From positions 1 through 64,000 of the forward strand of contig JBMOIP010000005.1 of the NCBI GenBank assembly GCA_049317265.1: 64,000 nt of DNA, written 5' to 3'. The stretch comes from CAIVAT01 sp049317265. GTDB lineage: Bacteria > Bacteroidota > Bacteroidia > Bacteroidales > FEN-979. Positions within the stretch are counted from its first letter, which is position 1. Every line of letters starts with the position of its first letter. Below, one piece after another: positions 16,571-24,129 of the stretch. A program made the position numbers and the translations under genes. The notes under the pieces are model-generated. The model was not told the DNA's origin, did not search any database, and saw only the letters and a program-made list of their open reading frames with translations.

Positions 16571-17600
16571 TTTTTTTGTTATTGAATGAGAGTAAAATAA
16601 GCGAGATGCCGCCCAATGTTAAAATCATACTTGTCTGCGCTGTCCATGAAATCCAACCCAATGCCAGTCCTGTGGTACGAACAATGCCATAAAGCAACAT
16701 GGTTTCCTGTATGATGGCCGGGTACAATCCAATTCCCCCCGGGGTAATCATAATGCCCACGCTGCCAAGTACCAGTCCTGAAAGTGCGGCACCCGGACTC
16801 AGCGAACTTGTATCGGTGAAGCAGAAAAAGCAAACATACAGCATGAAAAAATAGAGTGTCCAGATTGCAATTGAATAGAAAATAAACAAACCTGGCTTTT
16901 TAATCAAACTGAGTGATTTCAATCCTTCCCAGAACCCATTGATCAGATTGATGACCTTCTGGAACAGGCTTGAGGCGGCAATTTTTCTGCGCATCATAAA
17001 AATGATGATAATGGCAAGAATGCCAAGTGCAATGGACGAGAATAACACCACCCTGCTGAAGATAGGGTTGTTGAATTTTTCTGCCAGTTTCGGGTAAATA
17101 TTTGTGTTCAGGTAATGTCCGATGGTTCCGGCCTGTGTAACGATCATCAGGAAAAAGAGGAAAATGAAGAGGATCATGTCGATGGCTCTTTCAGTAATCA
17201 CTGTTCCGAATGATTTGTTGAACGGAATATTTTCATAGCGAGCAAGAATACCGCAGCGCGTTACCTCGCCCAGTCTCGGAAATGCCATGTTGGCAAAATA
17301 GCCAACCATCACTGCAAAAAAAGTGTTTTTCAGGGATGGATGATACCCCAGCGGTTCAAAAAACAACATCCATCGCAATGCACGAAGCAAATGGCTGGTG
17401 ATTCCCATTACAATGGTAAGTACTACCCAGTTGTAATTGGCAATCCTGAAAGAGTGAAGGATCTGTATACGTTCGTCGGGTGTCAATCCTCTCAGCGAGA
17501 GCCAAATGATCAAAATGCCCAGTCCGAGGAAAAGTGTAAATTTAATGAGGGTAGCAGCCCGGTTAGTCCGGGGCGTTTCTTCCATTGAAAAGTCGGCCAT
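16557..17600 (-). CDS. lysylphosphatidylglycerol synthase-type transmembrane (flippase-like) protein
   Basis: The 347-aa protein has about eight transmembrane helices and belongs to the LPG_synthase_TM/UPF0104 family (RALRWMLFFEPLG, GYFANMAFPRLGEVTRCGILARYE, GGIGLYPAIIQETMLLYGI). The soluble aminoacyl-transfer domain of MprF is absent, so only the flippase-like part is present. Members are proposed to move lipids or lipid-linked sugars across the membrane. Its ATG shares one base with the panD stop (TAATG), and its 3' end overlaps the RfaE2 gene by 14 bp, so it is translationally coupled on both sides. Confidence 0.88.
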   Translation of the reverse strand: MADFSMEETPRTNRAATLIKFTLFLGLGILIIWLSLRGLTPDERIQILHSFRIANYNWVVLTIVMGITSHLLRALRWMLFFEPLGYHPSLKNTFFAVMVGYFANMAFPRLGEVTRCGILARYENIPFNKSFGTVITERAIDMILFIFLFFLMIVTQAGTIGHYLNTNIYPKLAEKFNNPIFSRVVLFSSIALGILAIIIIFMMRRKIAASSLFQKVINLINGFWEGLKSLSLIKKPGLFIFYSIAIWTLYFFMLYVCFFCFTDTSSLSPGAALSGLVLGSVGIMITPGGIGLYPAIIQETMLLYGIVRTTGLALGWISWTAQTSMILTLGGISLILLSFNNKKNGKA

Positions 17601-17965
17601 TACCGTGTTTTTTTACCCCTGACCAATTTGTTTTTTGAATCAACAAAAGCGATGCTGGGACTGAATTTTTTTGCTTCCTCAAAATCCATCAAGGCATATG
17701 AGACTATAATAACCAGGTCGTTAGGTAAAAATTTACGGGCAGCAGCGCCATTCAAACAAATGGTGCCGCTTCCAGGCTCTCCTTTGATCACATAGGTTTC
17801 GATCCGTTCGCCATTGTTGATATTCAATACCTGTACTTTCTCAAATTCAATGAGATTTGAGGCTTTCATCAACAATTCGTCAATGGTTATACTGCCAATA
17901 TAGTTGATATCGGCATCGGTGACAGTGGCTCGATGGATCTTCGATTTTAATACTTGAATCTGCAT
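17600..17965 (-). CDS. panD: aspartate 1-decarboxylase PanD
   Basis: This 121-aa pyruvoyl enzyme makes beta-alanine from aspartate for pantothenate. The self-cleavage site is the Gly24-Ser25 bond in YIGSITID, with the N-terminal KSKIHRATVTDADINY segment as in other PanD proteins; Ser25 becomes the pyruvoyl group. A second ATG one codon upstream (17968) is possible; 17965 places the serine at the usual position 25. It follows panC by a short gap and precedes the flippase gene with a one-base overlap. The C-terminus is slightly extended and basic. Confidence 0.95.
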   Translation of the reverse strand: MQIQVLKSKIHRATVTDADINYIGSITIDELLMKASNLIEFEKVQVLNINNGERIETYVIKGEPGSGTICLNGAAARKFLPNDLVIIVSYALMDFEEAKKFSPSIAFVDSKNKLVRGKKTR

Positions 17966-17977
17966 CATGCTGCAAAA

Positions 17978-18829
17978 TTACAAAAAAAGTTCAATATTGT
18001 CGATCAGTCTCACATCTCCCAGAAAAACAGCAACAAACACTACAGCACGATCCATATGCTCCCAATTTTCAAGCGGCAGCAGGCTCTCCTTATCCCCGAT
18101 TTCAAGATATTCCACCCTGAACCCTGGGTGCTCCTCTATGTTTTTAATGGCTCTTTCTCTTAATTTGCTCACCGGCAAAACTCCTGCCTGTCGAACAACC
18201 GACCGAAGGACCTGGTAAATTACCGGGGCCACTCTTCGTTCAGCAGGAGTCAGTCGTGCATTGCGTGAGCTTAAGGCCAGGCCATCCGCATCCCTGACCG
18301 TTTCGCAGGGGATGATTTTTAAAGGCATCCCCAGTGCATTAACCATGAACCGAATAATAGCAAGCTGCTGGTAATCCTTTTTGCCGAAATAGGCATTGTC
18401 GGGCAGAACGATGTCAAAGAATTTTTTCACCACGATTGCCACACCATTGAAGTGCCCCGGACGGAATTTCCCCTCCATGACCTTGTCCAGGAATCCAAAT
18501 TCCAACTCTATGGACACAGGGTCATTTTCAGGGTACATCTCGGTTGCAGTGGGTGAAAACAGCACGTCACATCCCGATTTTTCAAGCAGTATGGCATCCT
18601 CATCCGGGGTCCTGGGATACTTCGCCAGATCCTCCCTGTTGTTGAACTGAATCGGATTTACAAAAATGCTGCAAACTGTTATATCATTCTCCTTTTTTGA
18701 ACGGGTTACCAGGTCGAGATGCCCCTGGTGCAAAGCACCCATGGTGGGGACAAATCCGATCACTTTTCCCGCTTCTTTCAGGGCTTTGATGTGTGATTTT
18801 ATTGTATCGATTGAGGTAAATTGTTTCAT
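17978..18829 (-). CDS. panC: pantothenate synthetase PanC
   Basis: The 283-aa enzyme joins pantoate and beta-alanine with ATP. The N-terminal FVPTMGALHQGHLDL carries the HxGH nucleotide motif at 34-37; VNPIQFN, KYPRTPDED, FGKKDYQQL and SSRNARLTPAER are all typical. Length is normal. It is the first gene of the minus-strand run, with panD directly downstream, so two steps of pantothenate synthesis are together. panB is not in the window. Confidence 0.96.
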   Translation of the reverse strand: MKQFTSIDTIKSHIKALKEAGKVIGFVPTMGALHQGHLDLVTRSKKENDITVCSIFVNPIQFNNREDLAKYPRTPDEDAILLEKSGCDVLFSPTATEMYPENDPVSIELEFGFLDKVMEGKFRPGHFNGVAIVVKKFFDIVLPDNAYFGKKDYQQLAIIRFMVNALGMPLKIIPCETVRDADGLALSSRNARLTPAERRVAPVIYQVLRSVVRQAGVLPVSKLRERAIKNIEEHPGFRVEYLEIGDKESLLPLENWEHMDRAVVFVAVFLGDVRLIDNIELFL

Positions 18830-18871
18830 CGCAGAATTTCAACAATAGCCAAAGGAACATAATAAAAGATC

Positions 18872-18879
18872 AAAGTTAG
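18872..18879 (-). promoter_or_regulatory. putative -7 element of panC operon
   Basis: On the minus strand TAACTTTG matches TAnnTTTG, 42 bases before the panC ATG. A TTG 25 bases upstream is at slightly long spacing. Confidence 0.35.
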
Positions 18880-18908
18880 AATGAATTCGCATAGCAGCAT
18901 GCTGCAAG

Positions 18909-18941
18909 TTGCATTTTATATGACGATAATTTTTAAATTTG
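18909..18941 (+). promoter_or_regulatory. putative promoter of stand-alone receiver gene
   Basis: TTG at 18909-18911, 22 bases, TAAATTTG at 18934-18941. It lies 56 bases before the ATG at 18998. Confidence 0.45.
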
Positions 18942-18997
18942 CAGTAATTTAACTCAAATGATTATTTTTAAAATAGTTTTCAATCACGTTCAGCACC

Positions 18998-19369
18998 ATG
19001 TACCGGATATTACAAATTGAAGATCTTCCATCTGATGCTTATCTGGTAAGAAGGGAGATTAAGAAAGTGCTGGATGGTTGTGAGTTTCAGATTGTTGATG
19101 AAAAGGCCGCTTTCGAGAAAGCATTGCTTGAGTTTAAACCTCATATTATCATATCTGATTTCAGCATCCCTGGATTTGACTGGCATTCTGCGCTCAGGCT
19201 AACCATCGAACATGCCCCGCTTACCCCGTTCATACTTGTTACAGGGTCAACCAGCGGAGAAATCAGTGAAGAGTGCCTGAAAGCTGGCGCCACAGACTTT
19301 ATCAGCAAAAATGACATCCAGAAACTCGGTCCATCAGTATTAGCAGCCTTAAATAAAAAACTGCCTTAA
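18998..19369 (+). CDS. stand-alone response regulator receiver domain
   Basis: The 123-aa protein is a CheY-like receiver with no output domain. The acidic pair is at Glu8-Asp9 (QIEDLP), the phosphoacceptor is Asp54 (ISDFSIPGFD), Thr82 lies in VTGS, and the conserved lysine is Lys104 (FISKND). All switch residues are therefore present. Such single-domain regulators act by protein-protein contact, often in phosphorelays with hybrid kinases. No cognate kinase is adjacent; the nearest is at 22276. It faces amt across a strong bidirectional hairpin terminator. Confidence 0.9.
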   Translation: MYRILQIEDLPSDAYLVRREIKKVLDGCEFQIVDEKAAFEKALLEFKPHIIISDFSIPGFDWHSALRLTIEHAPLTPFILVTGSTSGEISEECLKAGATDFISKNDIQKLGPSVLAALNKKLP

Positions 19370-19396
19370 AAGCGAGTGCTTTCAAGACAGTTTTTT
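19355..19396. terminator. bidirectional hairpin terminator
   Basis: AAAAACTGCCTTAAAAGC and GCTTTCAAGACAGTTTTTT form an 18-bp stem with two mismatches around a GAGT loop, flanked by A-run and T-run. It overlaps the end of the receiver gene and sits between it and the convergent amt gene, so it can end transcription from either side. Confidence 0.8.
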
Positions 19397-19422
19397 GGGT
19401 TATTCAACGCTATGATGCCGGA

Positions 19423-20652
19423 TCAGAGTGATCCTTCGTCATATGCTTTTTCGCCGTGTAAGGCAACGTCCAGTCCTGCTTTTTCGTGTTCGTGGGTTAC
19501 CCTGACAGGAGTTATCAGGTTAATAAGGGCCAGCATGATGTAGGTGAAGATAAAGGCGTAGGCAGAGGCAGCTACCACCGTGATAAGCTGTTTGAAGAAG
19601 AATGAACTCTCGCCAAACCACAGTCCTTCGGTCATTACTGCCGGGTTGATCATCTTGGTGGCAAATACGCCCAGGAGAATTGTTCCCAGCACTCCTCCGA
19701 TGCCATGGACTCCCCAAACATCGAGTGCGTCGTCCCATTTCAGCTTGTTTTTCAGCTGCACCGCAAGGTAACAGGTCACACCGGCGGCAATCCCGATAAT
19801 TGGTGCTGCCCACATTGGCACGAATCCGGCACAAGGGGTGATGGTTGCCAATCCCGCAATCGATCCGGTGAGCAAACCAAGGAGTTTCGGACGGCCTTCC
19901 CTGATCCATTCAATGGCCACCCAGGCAGCCGTAGCAAAGGATGCCGCCACATCGGTATTAATGAAGGCAAGCGCCGTGATCTTATCCACCTGCAATTCGC
20001 TTCCGGCATTGAAACCATACCATCCAAACCATAGCAGACCACTGCCGATCGCAACAAGGGGGATACTGTTCGGAGTCGAATTTTTATCGGACCGGGCACC
20101 CACATAAAAAACGGAGGCAAGCGCTGCAAAACCTGCAGTTGCATGAACCACAATACCACCGGCAAAGTCAAGTACACCCCATTGTGCGAGTAATCCGTTG
20201 CCCCAGATCATATGTACAAACGGGTAATAGACCATGATCTGCCAAACGGTGAGGAATATCATATATGAGCGGAAAGTAACCCGGTTAACGAAAGCTCCCG
20301 TGATGAGGGCAGGCGTGATGATGGCAAACATCATCTGGTAAACCAGGAATACGATTTCCGGAATTTTTCCATTCCCTGCATACATTGAATCAAGGGTCAC
20401 ACCGTTGAGAAAGGCTTTGTCAAGATTGCCAAAGATACCACCTTCTCCGCCGCTGAAGCAAAGCGAGTAGCCAAAGATGAACCACAATACGGTTGTCCAT
20501 CCAAGTGAAGCAAAACTCTGGATCATGATCCCGAGAATGTTGCGTTTTGTGGCCAGACCGCCGTAGAAAAAGGCCAGTGCCGGTGTCATTAACATCACCA
20601 GGCTCGCCGACAATAGCATGAACCCGGTTGAACCTACATCGATTGTTCCCAT
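19423..20652 (-). CDS. amt: ammonium transporter
   Basis: The 409-aa Amt/MEP/Rh channel has about 11 transmembrane helices. The signature DFAGGIVVHATAGFAAL includes Asp162 and pore His170; the second pore histidine is His316 in DVWGVHGIGG. This twin-His pair lines the ammonium/ammonia path. The cytoplasmic C-terminus is short and acidic (HEHEKAGLDVALHGEKAYDEGSL), the region that normally meets a PII protein, but no glnB/glnK gene is adjacent. It follows the TorF-like gene by 44 bp on the same strand, so both are probably transcribed together. Confidence 0.96.
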   Translation of the reverse strand: MGTIDVGSTGFMLLSASLVMLMTPALAFFYGGLATKRNILGIMIQSFASLGWTTVLWFIFGYSLCFSGGEGGIFGNLDKAFLNGVTLDSMYAGNGKIPEIVFLVYQMMFAIITPALITGAFVNRVTFRSYMIFLTVWQIMVYYPFVHMIWGNGLLAQWGVLDFAGGIVVHATAGFAALASVFYVGARSDKNSTPNSIPLVAIGSGLLWFGWYGFNAGSELQVDKITALAFINTDVAASFATAAWVAIEWIREGRPKLLGLLTGSIAGLATITPCAGFVPMWAAPIIGIAAGVTCYLAVQLKNKLKWDDALDVWGVHGIGGVLGTILLGVFATKMINPAVMTEGLWFGESSFFFKQLITVVAASAYAFIFTYIMLALINLITPVRVTHEHEKAGLDVALHGEKAYDEGSL

Positions 20653-20696
20653 AAAAGTGATTTTAGTTTATAAGTTTGAATTGAGATTTTTTTCAA

Positions 20697-21524
20697 CTAT
20701 AATGATATTCCAAACACCATATAAACACTCTCTGCCTGGGGGTTGGTGATAACCGAACCGAAAACCGGCAGCGAATATTCCTTGCTTAGAACGATGGATT
20801 TTGAAACGGTGAAGCCTGCGTTGACAACACCTCCGTAAGGGCCGTACCATGCTGAGCCAAAAGGAATTCCCCCGACAAATGGTTTTACACCAAAACCTTT
20901 GACATTGAACTGGTAAGCGGCTTCAAAATAGGTTGAATAGTTGTTGTCGGAACCGGCTCCCAAGACACCATTTGCATCCTTATCTTTGTCAGCACCGTAT
21001 ACCAGGGTGCCCGCAAAAAGCTGCAGGGGGAATTTCTCCGGTCCGGCCCAGGAGAGACAAACCTCCAGGGTATGCCCCGTAGAAGCCTTGTTGAAATTGA
21101 AGTATTTGTTTCCTGTGTTGGGAGACAGGGAGTTGGGCATGAAATAATCGTAGGCCATGATGGTAAAGCCTTTAAGGGAATAGGAGAGATACATGTCGAA
21201 CTCAGCATAGTTCCCCATGTTGGCAACCGTTGAATCGTTGATCTTTTTCGAGTACTGGCCAAGCCCGTATGAACCCCAGAAACCGGCTTTGAACCCTGCA
21301 ACTGAGAATGCAACTGCAGGTTGGATGGCAGGAGAGTTTCCATAATCGGCACCCCGCCAGATATAGCGGCTTACAAGGTCGGCGCCGGCGCTGAAGGTGG
21401 CATTGCTTCCACTCTTTTCTTCCACCTTGTTTTCATCCTGCAACTGGGCGTATCCACTGTTGAACAGGCAGATCGACAAACCAGCCAGGATGAGCATTTT
21501 GCTAAAGGGAATATTCCATTTCAT
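20697..21524 (-). CDS. TorF-like outer-membrane beta-barrel (putative porin)
   Basis: The 275-aa product has a signal peptide (MKWNIPFSKMLILAGL, cleavage near GYAQ). The mature part shows the TorF family opening FSAGADLVSRYIWRG and alternating strands through to the terminal VYMVFGISL. Barrels of this type often accompany amt or nitrogen genes in Bacteroidota, and outer-membrane passage of a small solute is inferred. An in-frame ATG 11 codons upstream (21557) exists, but starting at 21524 places the signal peptide correctly. Directly upstream of amt. Confidence 0.8.
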   Translation of the reverse strand: MKWNIPFSKMLILAGLSICLFNSGYAQLQDENKVEEKSGSNATFSAGADLVSRYIWRGADYGNSPAIQPAVAFSVAGFKAGFWGSYGLGQYSKKINDSTVANMGNYAEFDMYLSYSLKGFTIMAYDYFMPNSLSPNTGNKYFNFNKASTGHTLEVCLSWAGPEKFPLQLFAGTLVYGADKDKDANGVLGAGSDNNYSTYFEAAYQFNVKGFGVKPFVGGIPFGSAWYGPYGGVVNAGFTVSKSIVLSKEYSLPVFGSVITNPQAESVYMVFGISL

Positions 21525-21647
21525 TGTCACGTGTTTTGTTAATAAATTCACATGCAATGTTAGGGCGATGGTAATTCTCCTGCAATCCTGTAAACTACTG
21601 AAATTTAATTAGGTAAAACGCTTGTTGCTTTACGTGATTTGCTTATG

Positions 21648-22307
21648 TCAAATCTCCACAACCTTATTTCTGATCGCATATTTGATGAGCTCAACAGTTG
21701 ATTTCAGTTCCAGCTTTTTCATGATATGGTTCTTGTGGGTCTCAACGGTCCGGATGCTGATATCGAGCTTGTCGCTGATCTCCTTATTGATGAATCCTTC
21801 GGCAAACAGTTTGAGGATCTCTATCTCTCTGGTGGTCAGTGGAATCGGGCCGCGTTGCGGGACAAGGTCATCCTCCTTGGCTTTCCGTACATAGCTCTTC
21901 AGCATGATGCGTGAGATCGAATCTGCAAAGAACTCTTCACCTTCGTAAATAGCATGAATCGCGTTGAGGAGCTCCTCTCTGGAGGTGTTTTTCGGGAGGT
22001 AACCACGGGCGCCGGCCTTGACGGAATTGAAGATGAAATCTTCGTTGGTGTACATCGAGAGGATCAGGACCCGGGTGTTCGGATATTCAGCAGACATGCG
22101 TTTGGTGATTTCGATGCCATTGGTATCGGGCAGCGAAATGTCGAGGATGAGAATGTCGGGAGGTTCATCGGCGATTTTCTCAAAACACTCCTTGCCGGAG
22201 GAGGCCTCCCCTAGAATTGTGAGCTCTTCTGCACTCATAAGTAACGCTTTGATCCCGTCCCTGACAAGCTGGTGGTCATCCACGAGGAAAATCCTGATTT
22301 TTGACAT
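21648..22307 (-). CDS. LuxR/NarL-type response regulator
   Basis: The 219-aa regulator has a receiver domain at 1-120 with acidic pair Asp10-Asp11, phosphoacceptor Asp56 (LILDISLP) and the conserved lysine in GYLPKN, then a GerE/LuxR helix-turn-helix at about 150-215 (TTREIEILKLFAEGFINKEISDKL, RTVETHKNHIMKKL). It overlaps the histidine kinase gene by 32 bp and must be its partner. Targets are not evident; the nearest downstream genes are TorF-like/amt, 123 bp away on the same strand, so nitrogen control is possible but unproven. Confidence 0.93.
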   Translation of the reverse strand: MSKIRIFLVDDHQLVRDGIKALLMSAEELTILGEASSGKECFEKIADEPPDILILDISLPDTNGIEITKRMSAEYPNTRVLILSMYTNEDFIFNSVKAGARGYLPKNTSREELLNAIHAIYEGEEFFADSISRIMLKSYVRKAKEDDLVPQRGPIPLTTREIEILKLFAEGFINKEISDKLDISIRTVETHKNHIMKKLELKSTVELIKYAIRNKVVEI

Positions 22308-24045
22308 AAGTGGTTATTATTGGTACGTTTAATGTAATTGTTGTGCCGTATAATGGAGCTGACTGGATATCGATTTGGCCCTGCAGCAAACTTGCCCGTT
22401 CACGCATGTTGTGAATTCCGTTTCCCCCCTCTATCCCGACCGAGTCGGGCAAAAATCCTTTTCCGTCATCCCTGATCACCAGTTTCAGCCGGTCGGTGCT
22501 TCGGGTCAGGTAAACCCTTACTTCCCGTGCATCAGCATGTTTGACAATGTTGTTGAGCGCCTCCTGGGTCAACCGGTAAATGTAAGTCTTGATCTTTTTA
22601 TTGAGATCGTCAAAATTGCCTGTGGCTTCAAAGTGAATCCTCAGGCCACTATGCTCCTCGGTCTCTGCAAACAGGTTTCTGAAGGCAATGGGAATGCTGA
22701 ACACCTCGAGCACCGATGGCAAGAGGTTGTTTGAAATCCGGCGCACCTCATCGATGATCTGGTCAAAATAGTTCTTTAACTCCTGGATTGAGTTATTGAT
22801 GTCTTTCCCGTCCTGGTAAAGCAGGTTTTCAAGACGCAGTTTAATGGCAATCAGCGACTGACCGATGCCATCGTGCAGTTCGCGTGACAAGCGTTGCCTT
22901 TCCATCTCCTCCCCGTCAAAAACCGATCTGATCCTTCCATGCCTTTCAGCCTGAAGTTCGGTGGTTTTCTCCTTGATTTGGCGGGCCATGATATTGAAAG
23001 ACTCGGTAAGCGCGCCAATTTCATCCTGGGTTTCCACAGGCAGGTTGGTGTCAAAATTGCCTTTGCCAAGGTCGATGGCGGCATTCCTGAGGCGGACCAG
23101 CGGACGGGTAATCCGCCGGGAGATAAATAGGACGAATCCGAAAAAGACCACCAGGATGATGGAACTTAATATCAGGACCCTGGTCCGGGTTTCGTAGATC
23201 GGGACCATGGCCTCCTTCACATCGATTTCGGCCAGGATCGCCCATTTCAGGCCTTGTATGTCAATCATTTCAAAGGAAGACAGGACAGGGATATTCCGGT
23301 AATCCCTGGTGGTTATGGCCCCTGATTTCCCCTCCATGGCTGCCATTGTTGCATCCGTTCTGACCATGGTCCTCAGGATTGAATTTACCTGGAACCTTGA
23401 AGTTGAACGCATGGTGAAATCCTGCCCGATAAGATAGGTTTCACCGCTTAACCCGAGTCCGCTAAGCGGATCATTATTCAGCATGATCGAATTGATTGCT
23501 TCGATAGAGATTGACAACATCAAAATGTCTCCACTGTGATGGTTGACGGTTTCTGTACTGGTTATTGCCGTTGCCATCACCTGGCAGGGAATCCCCGAAT
23601 GCCTGTCGAGGTAAAGGTCGCTGATTGCCACTGTGCTCTCCTTCAACTGGTTCAGGAGGGTCATTCTCAACGAATCAGAAATTTCCGGGGAAGAGCAGCC
23701 AGCATCATTATTGAAGCACCCTTTTATGAGGGTATCCTCTTTACTGAAAATGTAAAATGCCGAGAAATACTGCTTAAAAGAGTTGTATTCTGCCCCCGGC
23801 AGGTTTGGATGGGAACCAGGTTGTAATGTTCCGGCCATCAGTCCGATATCCCTGAAGCGGTCTGCATAAAACTGTTCAATCTGGTTCTTTTTAACGATGC
23901 GCAGGGATATCAGCTGATCATAAGTACGTGCAATCAGTGCCTCCCTTGTACTGTAAAAGGAAACGGTGCTGATAATAGCGATGGCACCAAGCCCCAGCAA
24001 GATGAAGTAGAGGATCAGTTTTTCGCTGAGTGAGTCGATCTTCAT
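22276..24045 (-). CDS. sensor histidine kinase (dCache, HAMP, HisKA_3, HATPase)
   Basis: The 589-aa membrane kinase has one helix at about 10-30, an extracytoplasmic Cache-type sensor at about 35-285, a second helix at about 288-308, and a HAMP domain (RRITRPLVRLRNAA to about 362). The HisKA_3 dimerisation segment is SRELHDGIGQSL with phospho-His391, and a HATPase domain ends the protein (NNIVKHADAREV, IRDDGKGF, GNGIHNMRERASLL). This is the NarL-family kinase type, matching its LuxR-type partner, whose start lies within its end. Cache sensors usually bind small molecules such as amino acids or organic acids; the ligand is unknown. Divergent from the M1 peptidase gene, 84 bp away. Confidence 0.93.
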   Translation of the reverse strand: MKIDSLSEKLILYFILLGLGAIAIISTVSFYSTREALIARTYDQLISLRIVKKNQIEQFYADRFRDIGLMAGTLQPGSHPNLPGAEYNSFKQYFSAFYIFSKEDTLIKGCFNNDAGCSSPEISDSLRMTLLNQLKESTVAISDLYLDRHSGIPCQVMATAITSTETVNHHSGDILMLSISIEAINSIMLNNDPLSGLGLSGETYLIGQDFTMRSTSRFQVNSILRTMVRTDATMAAMEGKSGAITTRDYRNIPVLSSFEMIDIQGLKWAILAEIDVKEAMVPIYETRTRVLILSSIILVVFFGFVLFISRRITRPLVRLRNAAIDLGKGNFDTNLPVETQDEIGALTESFNIMARQIKEKTTELQAERHGRIRSVFDGEEMERQRLSRELHDGIGQSLIAIKLRLENLLYQDGKDINNSIQELKNYFDQIIDEVRRISNNLLPSVLEVFSIPIAFRNLFAETEEHSGLRIHFEATGNFDDLNKKIKTYIYRLTQEALNNIVKHADAREVRVYLTRSTDRLKLVIRDDGKGFLPDSVGIEGGNGIHNMRERASLLQGQIDIQSAPLYGTTITLNVPIITTYVKNQDFPRG

Positions 24046-24129
24046 GGTTTTTTACTACTTTTGACCTTCTCCGTTCCGATGGAATAAATGGAATAAGATG
24101 CAAGGGCAAACATAATAAAAATTAGTACT

